A program made the position numbers and the translations under genes. From Bacillota bacterium (GTDB taxonomy: Bacteria > Bacillota > Clostridia > Christensenellales > Aristaeellaceae), in NCBI GenBank assembly GCA_023459275.1, contig JAEWVC010000009.1, positions 1-10,676 of the forward strand: DNA of 10,676 bases. The letters run 5' to 3'. The notes beneath the pieces were generated by a model. The model was not told the DNA's origin. It worked only from the letters and a program-made list of their open reading frames with translations, and made no database searches. Positions 4,385-10,676 of the stretch are shown here, piece after piece (positions within the stretch are counted from its first letter, which is position 1; every line of letters begins with the position of its first letter).

Positions 4385-7255
4385 ATGCGCTTGAAGAAGA
4401 CCTTTGCACTTCTGGCTTTCCTTTCAATTCTACTGCTTCTGCCTTTTGTTGGCGGAGCGGAGCAAACTCCCGAAAGCCTTAACCTTTCCATGCTGGATCA
4501 GCATGGGGCAATCATGCTGCTTACTGATGCGGAAACGGGCGCCATTGTTTATGCGAACAATGCCGCCATAGCGTTCTACGGGTATTCCGGTGAGCAGCTT
4601 TTGTCCATGAACATTACGCAGATCAACACCCTTTCCAGGGAAAAGACTTTGGCGGATATGCAGGCCGCCCGGGAGCAGCAAGAGAGCAATTTTATTTTAC
4701 AGCATAAGCTGTCAAGCGGTGAAATAAAAACAGTGGAGGAATATTCCTACCCTGTTGAGGCAAACGGCAGAACTCTTCTGTTTTCAATTATCCATGACAT
4801 CTCAGAAAAAACGCTGCTGGCGCAAAAGCAGAACAGTATGACCACCCTCTTTTTTCTTGCGGGCGGTGCTGTCATTGCCGCTTTGATCCTGTTGACGGTC
4901 ATTTTGTTTCGAAGCAGGCGGAAGCTCAAAGAGGCAAAGAGCGCCTTTGAATACTCCGATGCTTTGCGCAAAACGTTCATTGATGCCGACGACAGCATGA
5001 TTTATCTGAAGGATGAAAACCTGAAATATGCGTTTGTCAATCACGCCGTGGAGACTTTCTATAACCGCAGCTCGGACCAGCTTGTCGGGCATACTGACTT
5101 TGACCTGACGGAGAAGACGTTCGCTGACCGGCGCAGGGCAACCGATCTGAAAGCTCTTGAAAGCAATGCGGTTGCCACCGATGAGGTGGAATGGAACGAC
5201 CGGGTCTTTAAGACACTGAAATTTCCTGTTCCGCTGCCCAACGGAAAAGTGGGCGTCGGCGCCTATATATCGGATATCACCGTTGCGCGGAAAAATGAAA
5301 AAAAGCACGAGCAGGCGCTTATCCGCCATAAGGCGCTGGCAGACATGTACGCCCGCAGCTTTGCAGACGGGCAGGAGCAGATCGATTACGTGCTGAATCA
5401 AGCGCGGAACCTCACAGACAGCCGATATGGCTACCTATGCCTGTATGATGAGGAAAAACGGCAGTTTTCCGTAAAATCCAGGACGAAAGGTGCATGGACC
5501 TCCTGTGATGATATCGAAATGCCGGATCGGATGGATTTGGATCAGGCAGGTCTGTGGGGCGAAGCCGTGCGGAAAAAAAATGCGGTGATCATCAATGGCT
5601 TTGATGGCCCTTCCCCCTTTGTAGCAGGCCTTGCGGAAGGCGAGGGCCGTGTGCCGCTGGAGAAGTTCATGTCGGTGCCTGTGACGGTGGATGAAAAAAT
5701 TATTGCCGTGGTCGGCTTGGCCAACAAGAAGAGCGATTATGATGAAGACGACGTATATCACACCATTATGCTGCTGGGCGGCGCATGGAACGCTATCGTC
5801 CGGCGCGAAACAAGGGAAAAGCTTTCCCTGGAGCGGAACAGATATCAGCAGACGCTGCTCTCCATTGGCGACGGCGTCATGGTGGTGGATATAAACGGCA
5901 GGATAGAAATGCTCAACGCCGTCGCGCAGGAACTGGTGGGCTGGAGCCAGGAGGAAGCCCGCGGAAAGCAGTATCAGGATGTTTTTGTCCTTTCCCGTGA
6001 GCAGGCGGGGCAATCCATCCAGGATCCCGTGGAAAGAGCGCTGGCACTGGACCATGCGGTAGAGATGGAGAACCATGCCGTGCTAACCTCCAGAAACGGC
6101 ACGCGCTATTATTTGGAGGACAGCGCAGCTCCCGTAAAAGATGAAAGCGGGACAACCCTGGGGGTTGTGCTTGTTTTCCGAAATGTGACGGAGAAAAAGG
6201 AACAGCAGCAGGAAATTGAGTTCCTAAGCTACCACGATGCGCTGACCGGGCTTTACAACCGCCGGTTCTTTGAGGAGGAGGTCAGCAGGCTGGATACCAG
6301 GCGGAACCTGCCGGTCTCCCTGATCATCGGCGATGTGAACAATCTGAAACTGACCAACGATGTCTTTGGGCACGCATATGGCGATTTGTTGCTGAAGAGC
6401 CTGGCAGGCGCGCTTGGCAAGGTATGCCGTGCCGATGATATCATTGCCCGGTGGGGCGGCGATGAGTTCGCGCTTCTTTTGCCCAAAACAGGCTTGGCGG
6501 AAGCCCAGCAGATCATTGCAAGAATCCGGGACGAGTTCGGAAAGGTACGGATCAAGGCTGTCAATGGAAGCGTTTCCATGGGAGCGGCCGCCAAACTGCA
6601 GGAAAGCGAAAACATCCGGGACACGGTGGACAAAGCGGAAGAAGAAATGTACCTTCGAAAATCGCTGGAGCACGACGAAATCATGAAAGGAACCCTGGAT
6701 ACCATCCTTAGGCTGCTTCATGATGCAAGCCCCAGGGAAAAAGAACATGCGGCCGGCGTCAGCCAGCTTTGCCAGGCCATGGGCAGGCGGCTTCATATGG
6801 CGGAAGCCGAAGTGAAAAAACTGCAGGATGCCGGATTTATGCACGATATAGGCAAAATTGTGCTGGACGGCAAGCTGCTTTCCAACAAGTATACGCCCTC
6901 TGCCAAAGAATGGAACGAGATTAAGCGCCATCCCGTCATCGGATACCGCATTCTCAATACCTACGATGATATGCTGGATCTGGCGCAGATCGTACTGACC
7001 CACCAGGAGCGCTGGGATGGAAGCGGCTATCCCAAAGGGCTGAAGGGTGACCAAATTCCCAGGGAATCGCGCATCATTGCGCTGGTGGAGAGCTATGAGC
7101 GGAAGGTCCACGGAGCGGACAACGTGGCGTCCATGAGCAAGGAAGAAGCTTTGGAAGCCATCAAAAACAACAAGGGAAAGCATTTCGACCCCGAGCTCAC
7201 AGATGTGTTCATCGCCATGATGCAGGAGGGCGGACCGGATACGGAACTTGCATAA
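4385..7255 (+). CDS. Membrane PAS-PAS-GAF-PAS-GGDEF-HD-GYP sensor (cyclic di-GMP turnover)
   Basis: The chosen start gives 956 residues and places a signal or anchor helix at residues 1-25 (MRLKKTFALLAFLSILLLLPFVGG); AGGAG lies only two bases upstream. An ATG at 4337 is in frame but has no ribosome site. Domains in order: PAS at about 32-144, predicted outside the membrane; TM helix 154-175; PAS 188-302; GAF 314-474; PAS 481-604; GGDEF 612-760; HD-GYP 771-956. The GGDEF domain is intact, with GGDEF at 691-695, an RADD inhibitory site at 682-685 and FGHAYGD. The HD-GYP domain keeps HDIGK (820-824), HPVIGY, and DGSGYP ending at 883. However, it has HQE instead of HHE (873-875), and VESYER replaces the usual ADxYDA, with the following RPYR lost. 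Known GGDEF domains make cyclic di-GMP and HD-GYP domains degrade it. Synthesis is the likelier output here (inference). It is the only plus-strand gene and is flanked by terminators. Confidence 0.9.
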   Translation: MRLKKTFALLAFLSILLLLPFVGGAEQTPESLNLSMLDQHGAIMLLTDAETGAIVYANNAAIAFYGYSGEQLLSMNITQINTLSREKTLADMQAAREQQESNFILQHKLSSGEIKTVEEYSYPVEANGRTLLFSIIHDISEKTLLAQKQNSMTTLFFLAGGAVIAALILLTVILFRSRRKLKEAKSAFEYSDALRKTFIDADDSMIYLKDENLKYAFVNHAVETFYNRSSDQLVGHTDFDLTEKTFADRRRATDLKALESNAVATDEVEWNDRVFKTLKFPVPLPNGKVGVGAYISDITVARKNEKKHEQALIRHKALADMYARSFADGQEQIDYVLNQARNLTDSRYGYLCLYDEEKRQFSVKSRTKGAWTSCDDIEMPDRMDLDQAGLWGEAVRKKNAVIINGFDGPSPFVAGLAEGEGRVPLEKFMSVPVTVDEKIIAVVGLANKKSDYDEDDVYHTIMLLGGAWNAIVRRETREKLSLERNRYQQTLLSIGDGVMVVDINGRIEMLNAVAQELVGWSQEEARGKQYQDVFVLSREQAGQSIQDPVERALALDHAVEMENHAVLTSRNGTRYYLEDSAAPVKDESGTTLGVVLVFRNVTEKKEQQQEIEFLSYHDALTGLYNRRFFEEEVSRLDTRRNLPVSLIIGDVNNLKLTNDVFGHAYGDLLLKSLAGALGKVCRADDIIARWGGDEFALLLPKTGLAEAQQIIARIRDEFGKVRIKAVNGSVSMGAAAKLQESENIRDTVDKAEEEMYLRKSLEHDEIMKGTLDTILRLLHDASPREKEHAAGVSQLCQAMGRRLHMAEAEVKKLQDAGFMHDIGKIVLDGKLLSNKYTPSAKEWNEIKRHPVIGYRILNTYDDMLDLAQIVLTHQERWDGSGYPKGLKGDQIPRESRIIALVESYERKVHGADNVASMSKEEALEAIKNNKGKHFDPELTDVFIAMMQEGGPDTELA

Positions 7256-7256
7256 T

Positions 7257-7312
7257 CCCGCCAATCAAAACGAAGCCCGCAGCGAACTGCGGGCTTCGTT
7301 TTAATTGGCGGG
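7257..7312. terminator. Strong bidirectional terminator between convergent genes
   Basis: A perfect 16-bp stem (7267-7282 with 7287-7302) with a CGAA loop is extended, past a single C/A mismatch, by a further 9 bp (7257-7265 with 7304-7312). The inner stem is flanked by AAAA on one side and TTTT on the other, so a T-run follows the GC core on both strands. It begins two bases after the sensor stop codon and 48 bases beyond the rplQ stop, so it should end transcription from both sides. Confidence 0.93.
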
Positions 7313-7359
7313 GGATCTGTCTGGATCAGGCAATGCCCCGTTAGATGCGCTGGTGGGTA

Positions 7360-7872
7360 TTACAGGATCTCCAAAATCACCATTTCTGCGGCATCACCGC
7401 GGCGGGGCCCAATGCGCAGGATGCGGGTGTAACCGCCGGCGCAGCCTTTTTCCGCGTTGCGGGCCTTGAACTTGGGGCCAACTTCCCGAAAGAGCTTCTC
7501 CACCACGGGATGTTTGTTGTCCTTGGTGCGCTCCTTGAAATCGGCCTTGTTTTCGTCGTCCTTCTTCTGCTCCTTCAGGTCGTACAGGTACGCCATGATC
7601 AGGCGCCGTGCATGGAGCTTGGAGGGCGCATCATTTTGAACGGTGATGGTCACCAACTGTCCCTTTTCGTTATGAAATTCCTTGGTGGCCTCCACGGTGT
7701 TGTCACATTCGCGGATGGCCAGGGTGATGAGCCGCTCGGCGGCGCTGCGTACTTCCTTAGCCCGGGCCAGGGTCGTTTCGATCCGGCCATGCCAGATGAG
7801 GTTGGTCACCTGGTTGCGGAGCAGCGCCTTGCGCTGGTCGGCAGTGCGGCCCAGCTTGCGTTGAGTTGCCAT
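7360..7872 (-). CDS. rplQ: 50S ribosomal protein L17, long form
   Basis: L17 is a large-subunit protein near the exit-tunnel region of the 50S subunit. The N-terminus (RKLGRTADQRKALLRNQVTNLI, about 5-26, then ETTLARAKEVRSAAERLITLA) and the C-terminus (GGYTRILRIGPRRGDAAEMVILEIL) match the family closely. At 170 residues it is longer than the roughly 115-125 of Bacillus or E. coli. The extra length lies in two insertions: about 55-82 before the conserved LHARR, and a lysine- and aspartate-rich stretch at about 97-120. Long L17 forms are known from other Clostridia, so this is not a frame error. An AAGGAGG site sits eight bases before the ATG. It is the last gene of the operon, closed by the bidirectional terminator. 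Confidence 0.96.
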   Translation of the reverse strand: MATQRKLGRTADQRKALLRNQVTNLIWHGRIETTLARAKEVRSAAERLITLAIRECDNTVEATKEFHNEKGQLVTITVQNDAPSKLHARRLIMAYLYDLKEQKKDDENKADFKERTKDNKHPVVEKLFREVGPKFKARNAEKGCAGGYTRILRIGPRRGDAAEMVILEIL

Positions 7873-7899
7873 GGGGGGTTCCTCCTTTTACGGGATAAA

Positions 7900-8847
7900 T
7901 CAGTCTTCGTTGGGCCGCAGACCCAAACCAAGAGCAGCCAGCTTCTGTTCCACTTCTTCCAGGCTCTTTCTGCCCAGATTGCGCACCTTCATCATATCCT
8001 CCTGGTTGCGCTGCACCAGTTCAGCCACGCTGTTGATGCCGGCACGCTTGAGGCAGTTATAGGCACGGACGGAAAGGTCCAGCTCCTCGATGGTCATTTC
8101 CAGCACCTTTTCCTTTTTATCATCCTCAGGAAGGTTGAAGTTCATAGGCATCACGTGGTCGGTGAGGCCCACAAACAGGGCAAGGTGCTCACTCAAAATC
8201 TTGGCGGACATGCTGATGGCTTCATCTGGAAGCACGCTGCCATTCGTCCAGACCTCCAGCGTCAGCTTGTCGTAGTCCGTCACATTGCCGACGCGGGTGT
8301 CTTCCACCGTATAATTCACCTTTTTCACAGGCGTGAAAATGGAATCCACCGGGATGACGCCGATCTGCATGTTGTTCACTTTGTTTTTTTCGGCGGGCAC
8401 ATACCCCCTGCCTTTGTCCAGCATGATCTGGATCTGCAAATGGGCGCCGTCGTTCAAGGTGGCAATATGCAGTTCGGGATTGATGATCTCTACTTCATCA
8501 TCCGCCTTGATATCGGCTGCCGTCACTTCGCAGGGGCCGTGGGCATCGATGAACACCTGCTTGGGCTGGTCGCTGTACAGCTTGGTCACCAGCTCTTTGA
8601 AGTTCAGGACGAGCTCCGTAACATCCTCTTTCACGCCGGGCACGGTGGAAAACTCATGCTGCACACCGTCGATGTGCACGGAAGTCACCGCAACGCCTGG
8701 GAGAGAGGAAAGGAGCACGCGGCGGAGCGCATTGCCCAGCGTATGGCCGAAGCCGCGTTCCAGGGGCTCTACCACGAACCTGCCAAAGCGGTTGTTGTCG
8801 GCCATTTCCTGGCATTCAATGCGCGCCGGCTCGAATTTTTCTATCAT
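7900..8847 (-). CDS. rpoA: DNA-directed RNA polymerase subunit alpha
   Basis: The alpha subunit dimerises to nucleate RNA polymerase assembly, and its C-terminal domain contacts UP elements and activators. The protein has 315 residues, the standard length. The N-terminal domain shows the dimerisation signature GHTLGNALRRVLLSSLPG (34-51) and continues to about 230. After a short acidic and basic linker (NLPEDDKKEK), the C-terminal domain spans about 250-312, with the DNA- and activator-contacting helices in LSVRAYNCLKRAGI (258-271) and RNLGRKSLEEV (289-299). AAGGAGG lies seven bases before the start. It sits between rpsD (48 bases upstream) and rplQ (27 bases downstream), the conserved bacterial alpha-operon position, so expression is tied to ribosomal protein synthesis. 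Confidence 0.99.
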   Translation of the reverse strand: MIEKFEPARIECQEMADNNRFGRFVVEPLERGFGHTLGNALRRVLLSSLPGVAVTSVHIDGVQHEFSTVPGVKEDVTELVLNFKELVTKLYSDQPKQVFIDAHGPCEVTAADIKADDEVEIINPELHIATLNDGAHLQIQIMLDKGRGYVPAEKNKVNNMQIGVIPVDSIFTPVKKVNYTVEDTRVGNVTDYDKLTLEVWTNGSVLPDEAISMSAKILSEHLALFVGLTDHVMPMNFNLPEDDKKEKVLEMTIEELDLSVRAYNCLKRAGINSVAELVQRNQEDMMKVRNLGRKSLEEVEQKLAALGLGLRPNED

Positions 8848-8895
8848 TGTATACCCTCCTTGATGGAACCGTCGGTCGAGGGGTCCTCACTGCCG

Positions 8896-9495
8896 TTAAC
8901 GGGAGTAGAACTCAACGATCATGTTCTCCTGCAGCGGCAGGTCGATATCCTCACGGGTGGGGAGGGCGATGACTGTGCCGGTGAGCTCGGCGGCGTTGAG
9001 ATTCAGCCACTTGGGCACGATGGACTTGCTGCCTTCGCGAAGCGCCTTGAAATGCTCGCTGCCCCTGCTCTTCTCACGGATGGTAATCACATCGTTCACA
9101 TCCACCAGATAGGAGGGGATGTCTACGCGCTTGCCGTTGACCAGAATGTGGCCGTGGGTCGTGAGCTGGCGGGCATGGCGGCGGGTATTTCCCATGCCAA
9201 GGCGGAACACCACGTTATCCAGGCGGCGCTCCAAAAGCTGGAGCAGGTTCTCGCCGGTAACGCCCTTCATGTTCACGGCCTTTTCATAGTAGTTACGGAA
9301 CTGGCGCTCCAGGATACCGTATACGAAGCGCACCTTCTGCTTTTCCTTGAGCTGGGTGGCATACTCGCTTACCTTCCGGCGCCTGCTGTCTTTGCCGGGA
9401 GCGCGGGTGGATTTCTTGTTGGAATAGCCCATCATGGCAGGGGAGATGTCAAGTGCCCTGCAGCGCTTTGCGATGGGTTCAGTATTTCTCGCCAT
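8896..9495 (-). CDS. rpsD: 30S ribosomal protein S4
   Basis: S4 is a primary 16S rRNA-binding protein that starts assembly of the 30S body, and in several bacteria it also represses its own operon. The 199-residue length is normal. The N-terminal part (MARNTEPIAKRCRALDIS) holds a single cysteine, so this is the zinc-free form lacking the four-cysteine cluster. KVSEYATQLKEKQKVRFVYGILERQF (41-66) is a strong family signature. The S4 RNA-binding domain occupies about 90-150 (RRLDNVVFRLGMGNTRRHARQLTTHGHILVNGKRVDIPSYLV). A GGAGGT site is eight bases before the ATG. It follows rpsK by 17 bases. Unlike Bacillus, where rpsD stands alone, it lies within the rpsM-rplQ cluster here. Confidence 0.98.
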   Translation of the reverse strand: MARNTEPIAKRCRALDISPAMMGYSNKKSTRAPGKDSRRRKVSEYATQLKEKQKVRFVYGILERQFRNYYEKAVNMKGVTGENLLQLLERRLDNVVFRLGMGNTRRHARQLTTHGHILVNGKRVDIPSYLVDVNDVITIREKSRGSEHFKALREGSKSIVPKWLNLNAAELTGTVIALPTREDIDLPLQENMIVEFYSR

Positions 9496-9512
9496 AGGTC
9501 TTTACCTCCTCC

Positions 9513-9914
9513 TTATACCCTTCTGCGTTTGGGCGGACGGCAGCCGTTATGGGGAATGGGTGTCACGTCCTTGATCATGTTCACTTCCAGGCCGGCAGCC
9601 TGCAGGGAACGGATAGCGGCCTCGCGTCCGGAACCCGGGCCCTTGACGTAGACTTCCACCGTTTTAAGGCCGTACTCCATCGCGGCTTTGGCGGCCGTCT
9701 CGGCGGCCATCTGAGCGGCGAAGGGCGTGGACTTCTTGCTGCCGCGGAAACCGAGCCCGCCGGAGGAGGCCCAAGATAGGGCGTTGCCGTTGGTATCGGT
9801 GATGGTGACGATGGTATTGTTGAAGGAGGAGCGGATATGGGCCGCGCCGCGCTCCACCAATTTGCGCTCACGGCGCTTGCGCGTAACTTTCTTTACCTTT
9901 TGCCTAGGTGCCAT
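9513..9914 (-). CDS. rpsK: 30S ribosomal protein S11
   Basis: S11 lies on the 30S platform, where it helps shape the mRNA exit region. The protein has 133 residues, as usual. A basic N-terminus (KVKKVTRKRRERK) leads into AHIRSSFNNTIVTITD (25-40) and SSGGLGFRGSKKSTPFAAQMAAE (50-72). Next comes KGPGSGREAAIRSLQAAGLE, and the protein ends with the diagnostic DVTPIPHNGCRPPKRRRV. A GGAGG site is nine bases before the start. It lies 54 bases downstream of rpsM and 17 bases upstream of rpsD, clearly one transcription unit. Nothing unusual is seen. Confidence 0.98.
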   Translation of the reverse strand: MAPRQKVKKVTRKRRERKLVERGAAHIRSSFNNTIVTITDTNGNALSWASSGGLGFRGSKKSTPFAAQMAAETAAKAAMEYGLKTVEVYVKGPGSGREAAIRSLQAAGLEVNMIKDVTPIPHNGCRPPKRRRV

Positions 9915-9968
9915 GGATTCATCCCTCCGAGCCCCAAGGGGCAGTCGTTTTGATTCGCGATACGGGCA

Positions 9969-10349
9969 TTACTTGGTCGCAGCCTTCTTCTTGCCGCCCA
10001 CCGTCTTCTTGGGGCCCTTGCGGGTGCGGGCATTTTGCTTGGTATTCTGGCCGCGGACGGGAAGGCCGCGGCGGTGACGGATGCCGCGGTAACTGCCGAT
10101 CTCCACCAGACGCTTGATGTTCAAAGACACCTCACGCCGGAGGTCACCTTCCGTCTTTACGTTATGCTCGATATATTCGCGCAGCTTGGACACTTCCTGC
10201 TCGGAGAGATCCTTGACGCGGGTATCGGGACTGATGCCAGTCTCTTTGAGAATCTGCTGGGAGGTGGAAAGGCCGATGCCGAAAATGTAGGTCAGGCCTA
10301 CCTCCACGCGCTTTTCTCTGGGCAGGTCAACGCCCTGAATACGTGCCAT
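9969..10349 (-). CDS. rpsM: 30S ribosomal protein S13
   Basis: S13 sits in the 30S head and contacts the P-site tRNA and the large subunit through bridges. The start at 10349 gives 126 residues, beginning MARIQGVDLPREKRVEVGLTYI, which is the canonical N-terminus. A longer frame from 10583 would add about 78 unrelated residues running through a repeat and is rejected. The helix-two-turn-helix region and the signature GSYRGIRHRRGLPVRGQNTKQNARTRKG (85-112) are intact, with a lysine-rich tail. A GGAGGT site lies 11 bases before the ATG. It is the first visible gene of the operon. The usual upstream neighbours rpmJ and infA are absent from the remaining 327 bases. Confidence 0.98.
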   Translation of the reverse strand: MARIQGVDLPREKRVEVGLTYIFGIGLSTSQQILKETGISPDTRVKDLSEQEVSKLREYIEHNVKTEGDLRREVSLNIKRLVEIGSYRGIRHRRGLPVRGQNTKQNARTRKGPKKTVGGKKKAATK

Positions 10350-10492
10350 GTGTGTACCACACCTCCAAATGTTGGTTCGGCTCCGCTTTTCGCGGGCCCG
10401 CTGAACTTGGTTGCCATCTATAGGTAAAAGCCCATGGAACACAGGGAGTAAGCCCTGCGCAGCCGCCCACGAAGCTCCAACCATCTTTTTTC

Positions 10493-10539
10493 CAGGGGCC
10501 CTGCCCCTGAAACCCCGCCAAAGGGATATATCCCTTTGG
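10493..10539 (-). repeat. Paired palindromic repeat, copy B
   Basis: This copy has a 7-bp stem CAGGGGC/GCCCCTG with a 3-base loop (10493-10509) and a perfect 22-bp palindrome (10518-10539, CCAAAGGGATA and its complement). Read on the minus strand, the order is AAAGGGATATATCCCTTT, a short linker, then CAGGGGC...GCCCCTG. That is the same two-unit order as copy A on the plus strand. Base changes are mostly compensated within the stems. Confidence 0.75.
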
Positions 10540-10629
10540 GATCCCTGATTAAGGATATTGCATGCCGAAGCACACGAATCCAATATTGTATAGGTTCATT
10601 CCCCCACCCGCATATTAGATATGGGGATT

Positions 10630-10676
10630 CTCAAGGGATTCTATCCCTTGAGCGGGGGTGGCGGGGGGGGGGGCCC
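10630..10676 (+). repeat. Paired palindromic repeat, copy C, cut by window edge
   Basis: CTCAAGGGAT (10630-10639) pairs with ATCCCTTGAG (10643-10652), a perfect 10-bp stem with a 3-base loop. It is followed by a G-rich stretch where copies A and B have their second, GGGG/CCCC hairpin. A smaller CATAT/ATATG hairpin precedes it, comparable to the TATA-containing palindrome before copy A. The second hairpin is incomplete at the window edge. Confidence 0.55.

Larger units (their letters stand above)
10350..10676 (-). other. Leader/intergenic region upstream of rpsM, no gene
   Basis: No rpmJ, infA or other protein gene was found in these 327 bases on either strand. The region nearest rpsM has a GCGGGCCCGC palindrome (10392-10401) and a CAGGG/CCCTG stem around 10442-10456, which could belong to an autoregulatory mRNA leader. 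Farther out lie two copies of the paired palindromic repeat. A weak promoter possibility is a TTGGAT box at about 10583-10588 (minus strand) with a poor -10; it is not convincing. The window ends in a run of 11 G, which may mark a contig end. Confidence 0.6.

Noticed and set aside
6224..7264. A 346-codon minus-strand frame opposite the GGDEF/HD-GYP region
   Set aside because: It is fully antisense to a clearly conserved protein and has no motif of its own.
7345..9651. A 768-codon open frame on the plus strand opposite rplQ, rpoA, rpsD and part of rpsK
   Set aside because: It is antisense to four unmistakable conserved genes, has a histidine- and leucine-rich composition typical of reverse-frame reading, and shows no domain or suitable start. 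It reflects codon bias of the real genes.
1..10676. CRISPR arrays, tRNA or rRNA genes, transposases, phage genes or toxin-antitoxin pairs
   Set aside because: The window was scanned for regularly spaced repeats, cloverleaf structures, rRNA signatures and typical protein motifs of these systems. None was found.

Overview
The window looks like part of a Clostridia-class Firmicutes chromosome. Supporting signs are strong AGGAGG-type ribosome binding sites, the lspA-rluD pair, a DUF5665 protein, a long clostridial-type ribosomal protein L17, and the rpsM-rpsK-rpsD-rpoA-rplQ order. The genus cannot be named from sequence alone. Base composition is moderately GC-rich, except for an AT-rich patch near 3830-3920.

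Layout. Positions 1-1418 (minus strand) carry an AI-2E family membrane protein that runs off the left edge. Upstream of it are a 47-residue membrane miniprotein and a two-domain PRC-barrel protein, joined by an ATGA overlap. Positions 1419-1891 hold no gene but contain an unusual hairpin-packed element bounded by two identical 23-bp repeats, with a minus-strand terminator at one end. Positions 1892-3678 (minus) carry lspA and an rluD-type pseudouridine synthase, overlapping by ATGA and driven by a near-consensus promoter, plus a small DUF5665 membrane protein. Positions 3679-4384 are a roughly 700-bp divergent intergenic region with a nested inverted repeat and a plus-strand terminator-like hairpin. 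Positions 4385-7255 hold the only plus-strand gene, a 956-residue membrane sensor (PAS, TM, PAS, GAF, PAS, GGDEF, HD-GYP). A very strong bidirectional terminator separates it from the convergent ribosomal/RNA polymerase operon (minus) at 7360-10349. The right end, 10350-10676, holds palindromic repeats and no gene.

Function. The core genes are housekeeping: lipoprotein maturation (lspA), 23S rRNA modification (rluD), small- and large-subunit proteins, and the RNA polymerase alpha subunit. The sensor is the accessory component. Its GGDEF domain keeps its motif and an RxxD inhibitory site, while its HD-GYP domain has lost several signature residues, so it is more likely to make cyclic di-GMP than to degrade it.

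No undescribed multi-gene defence or metabolic system is visible. The most interesting signals are non-coding: the repeat-bounded hairpin element at 1517-1879, a family of paired palindromes occurring at 687-753, 10493-10539 and 10630-10676, and the possible attenuating leader in front of the sensor gene.
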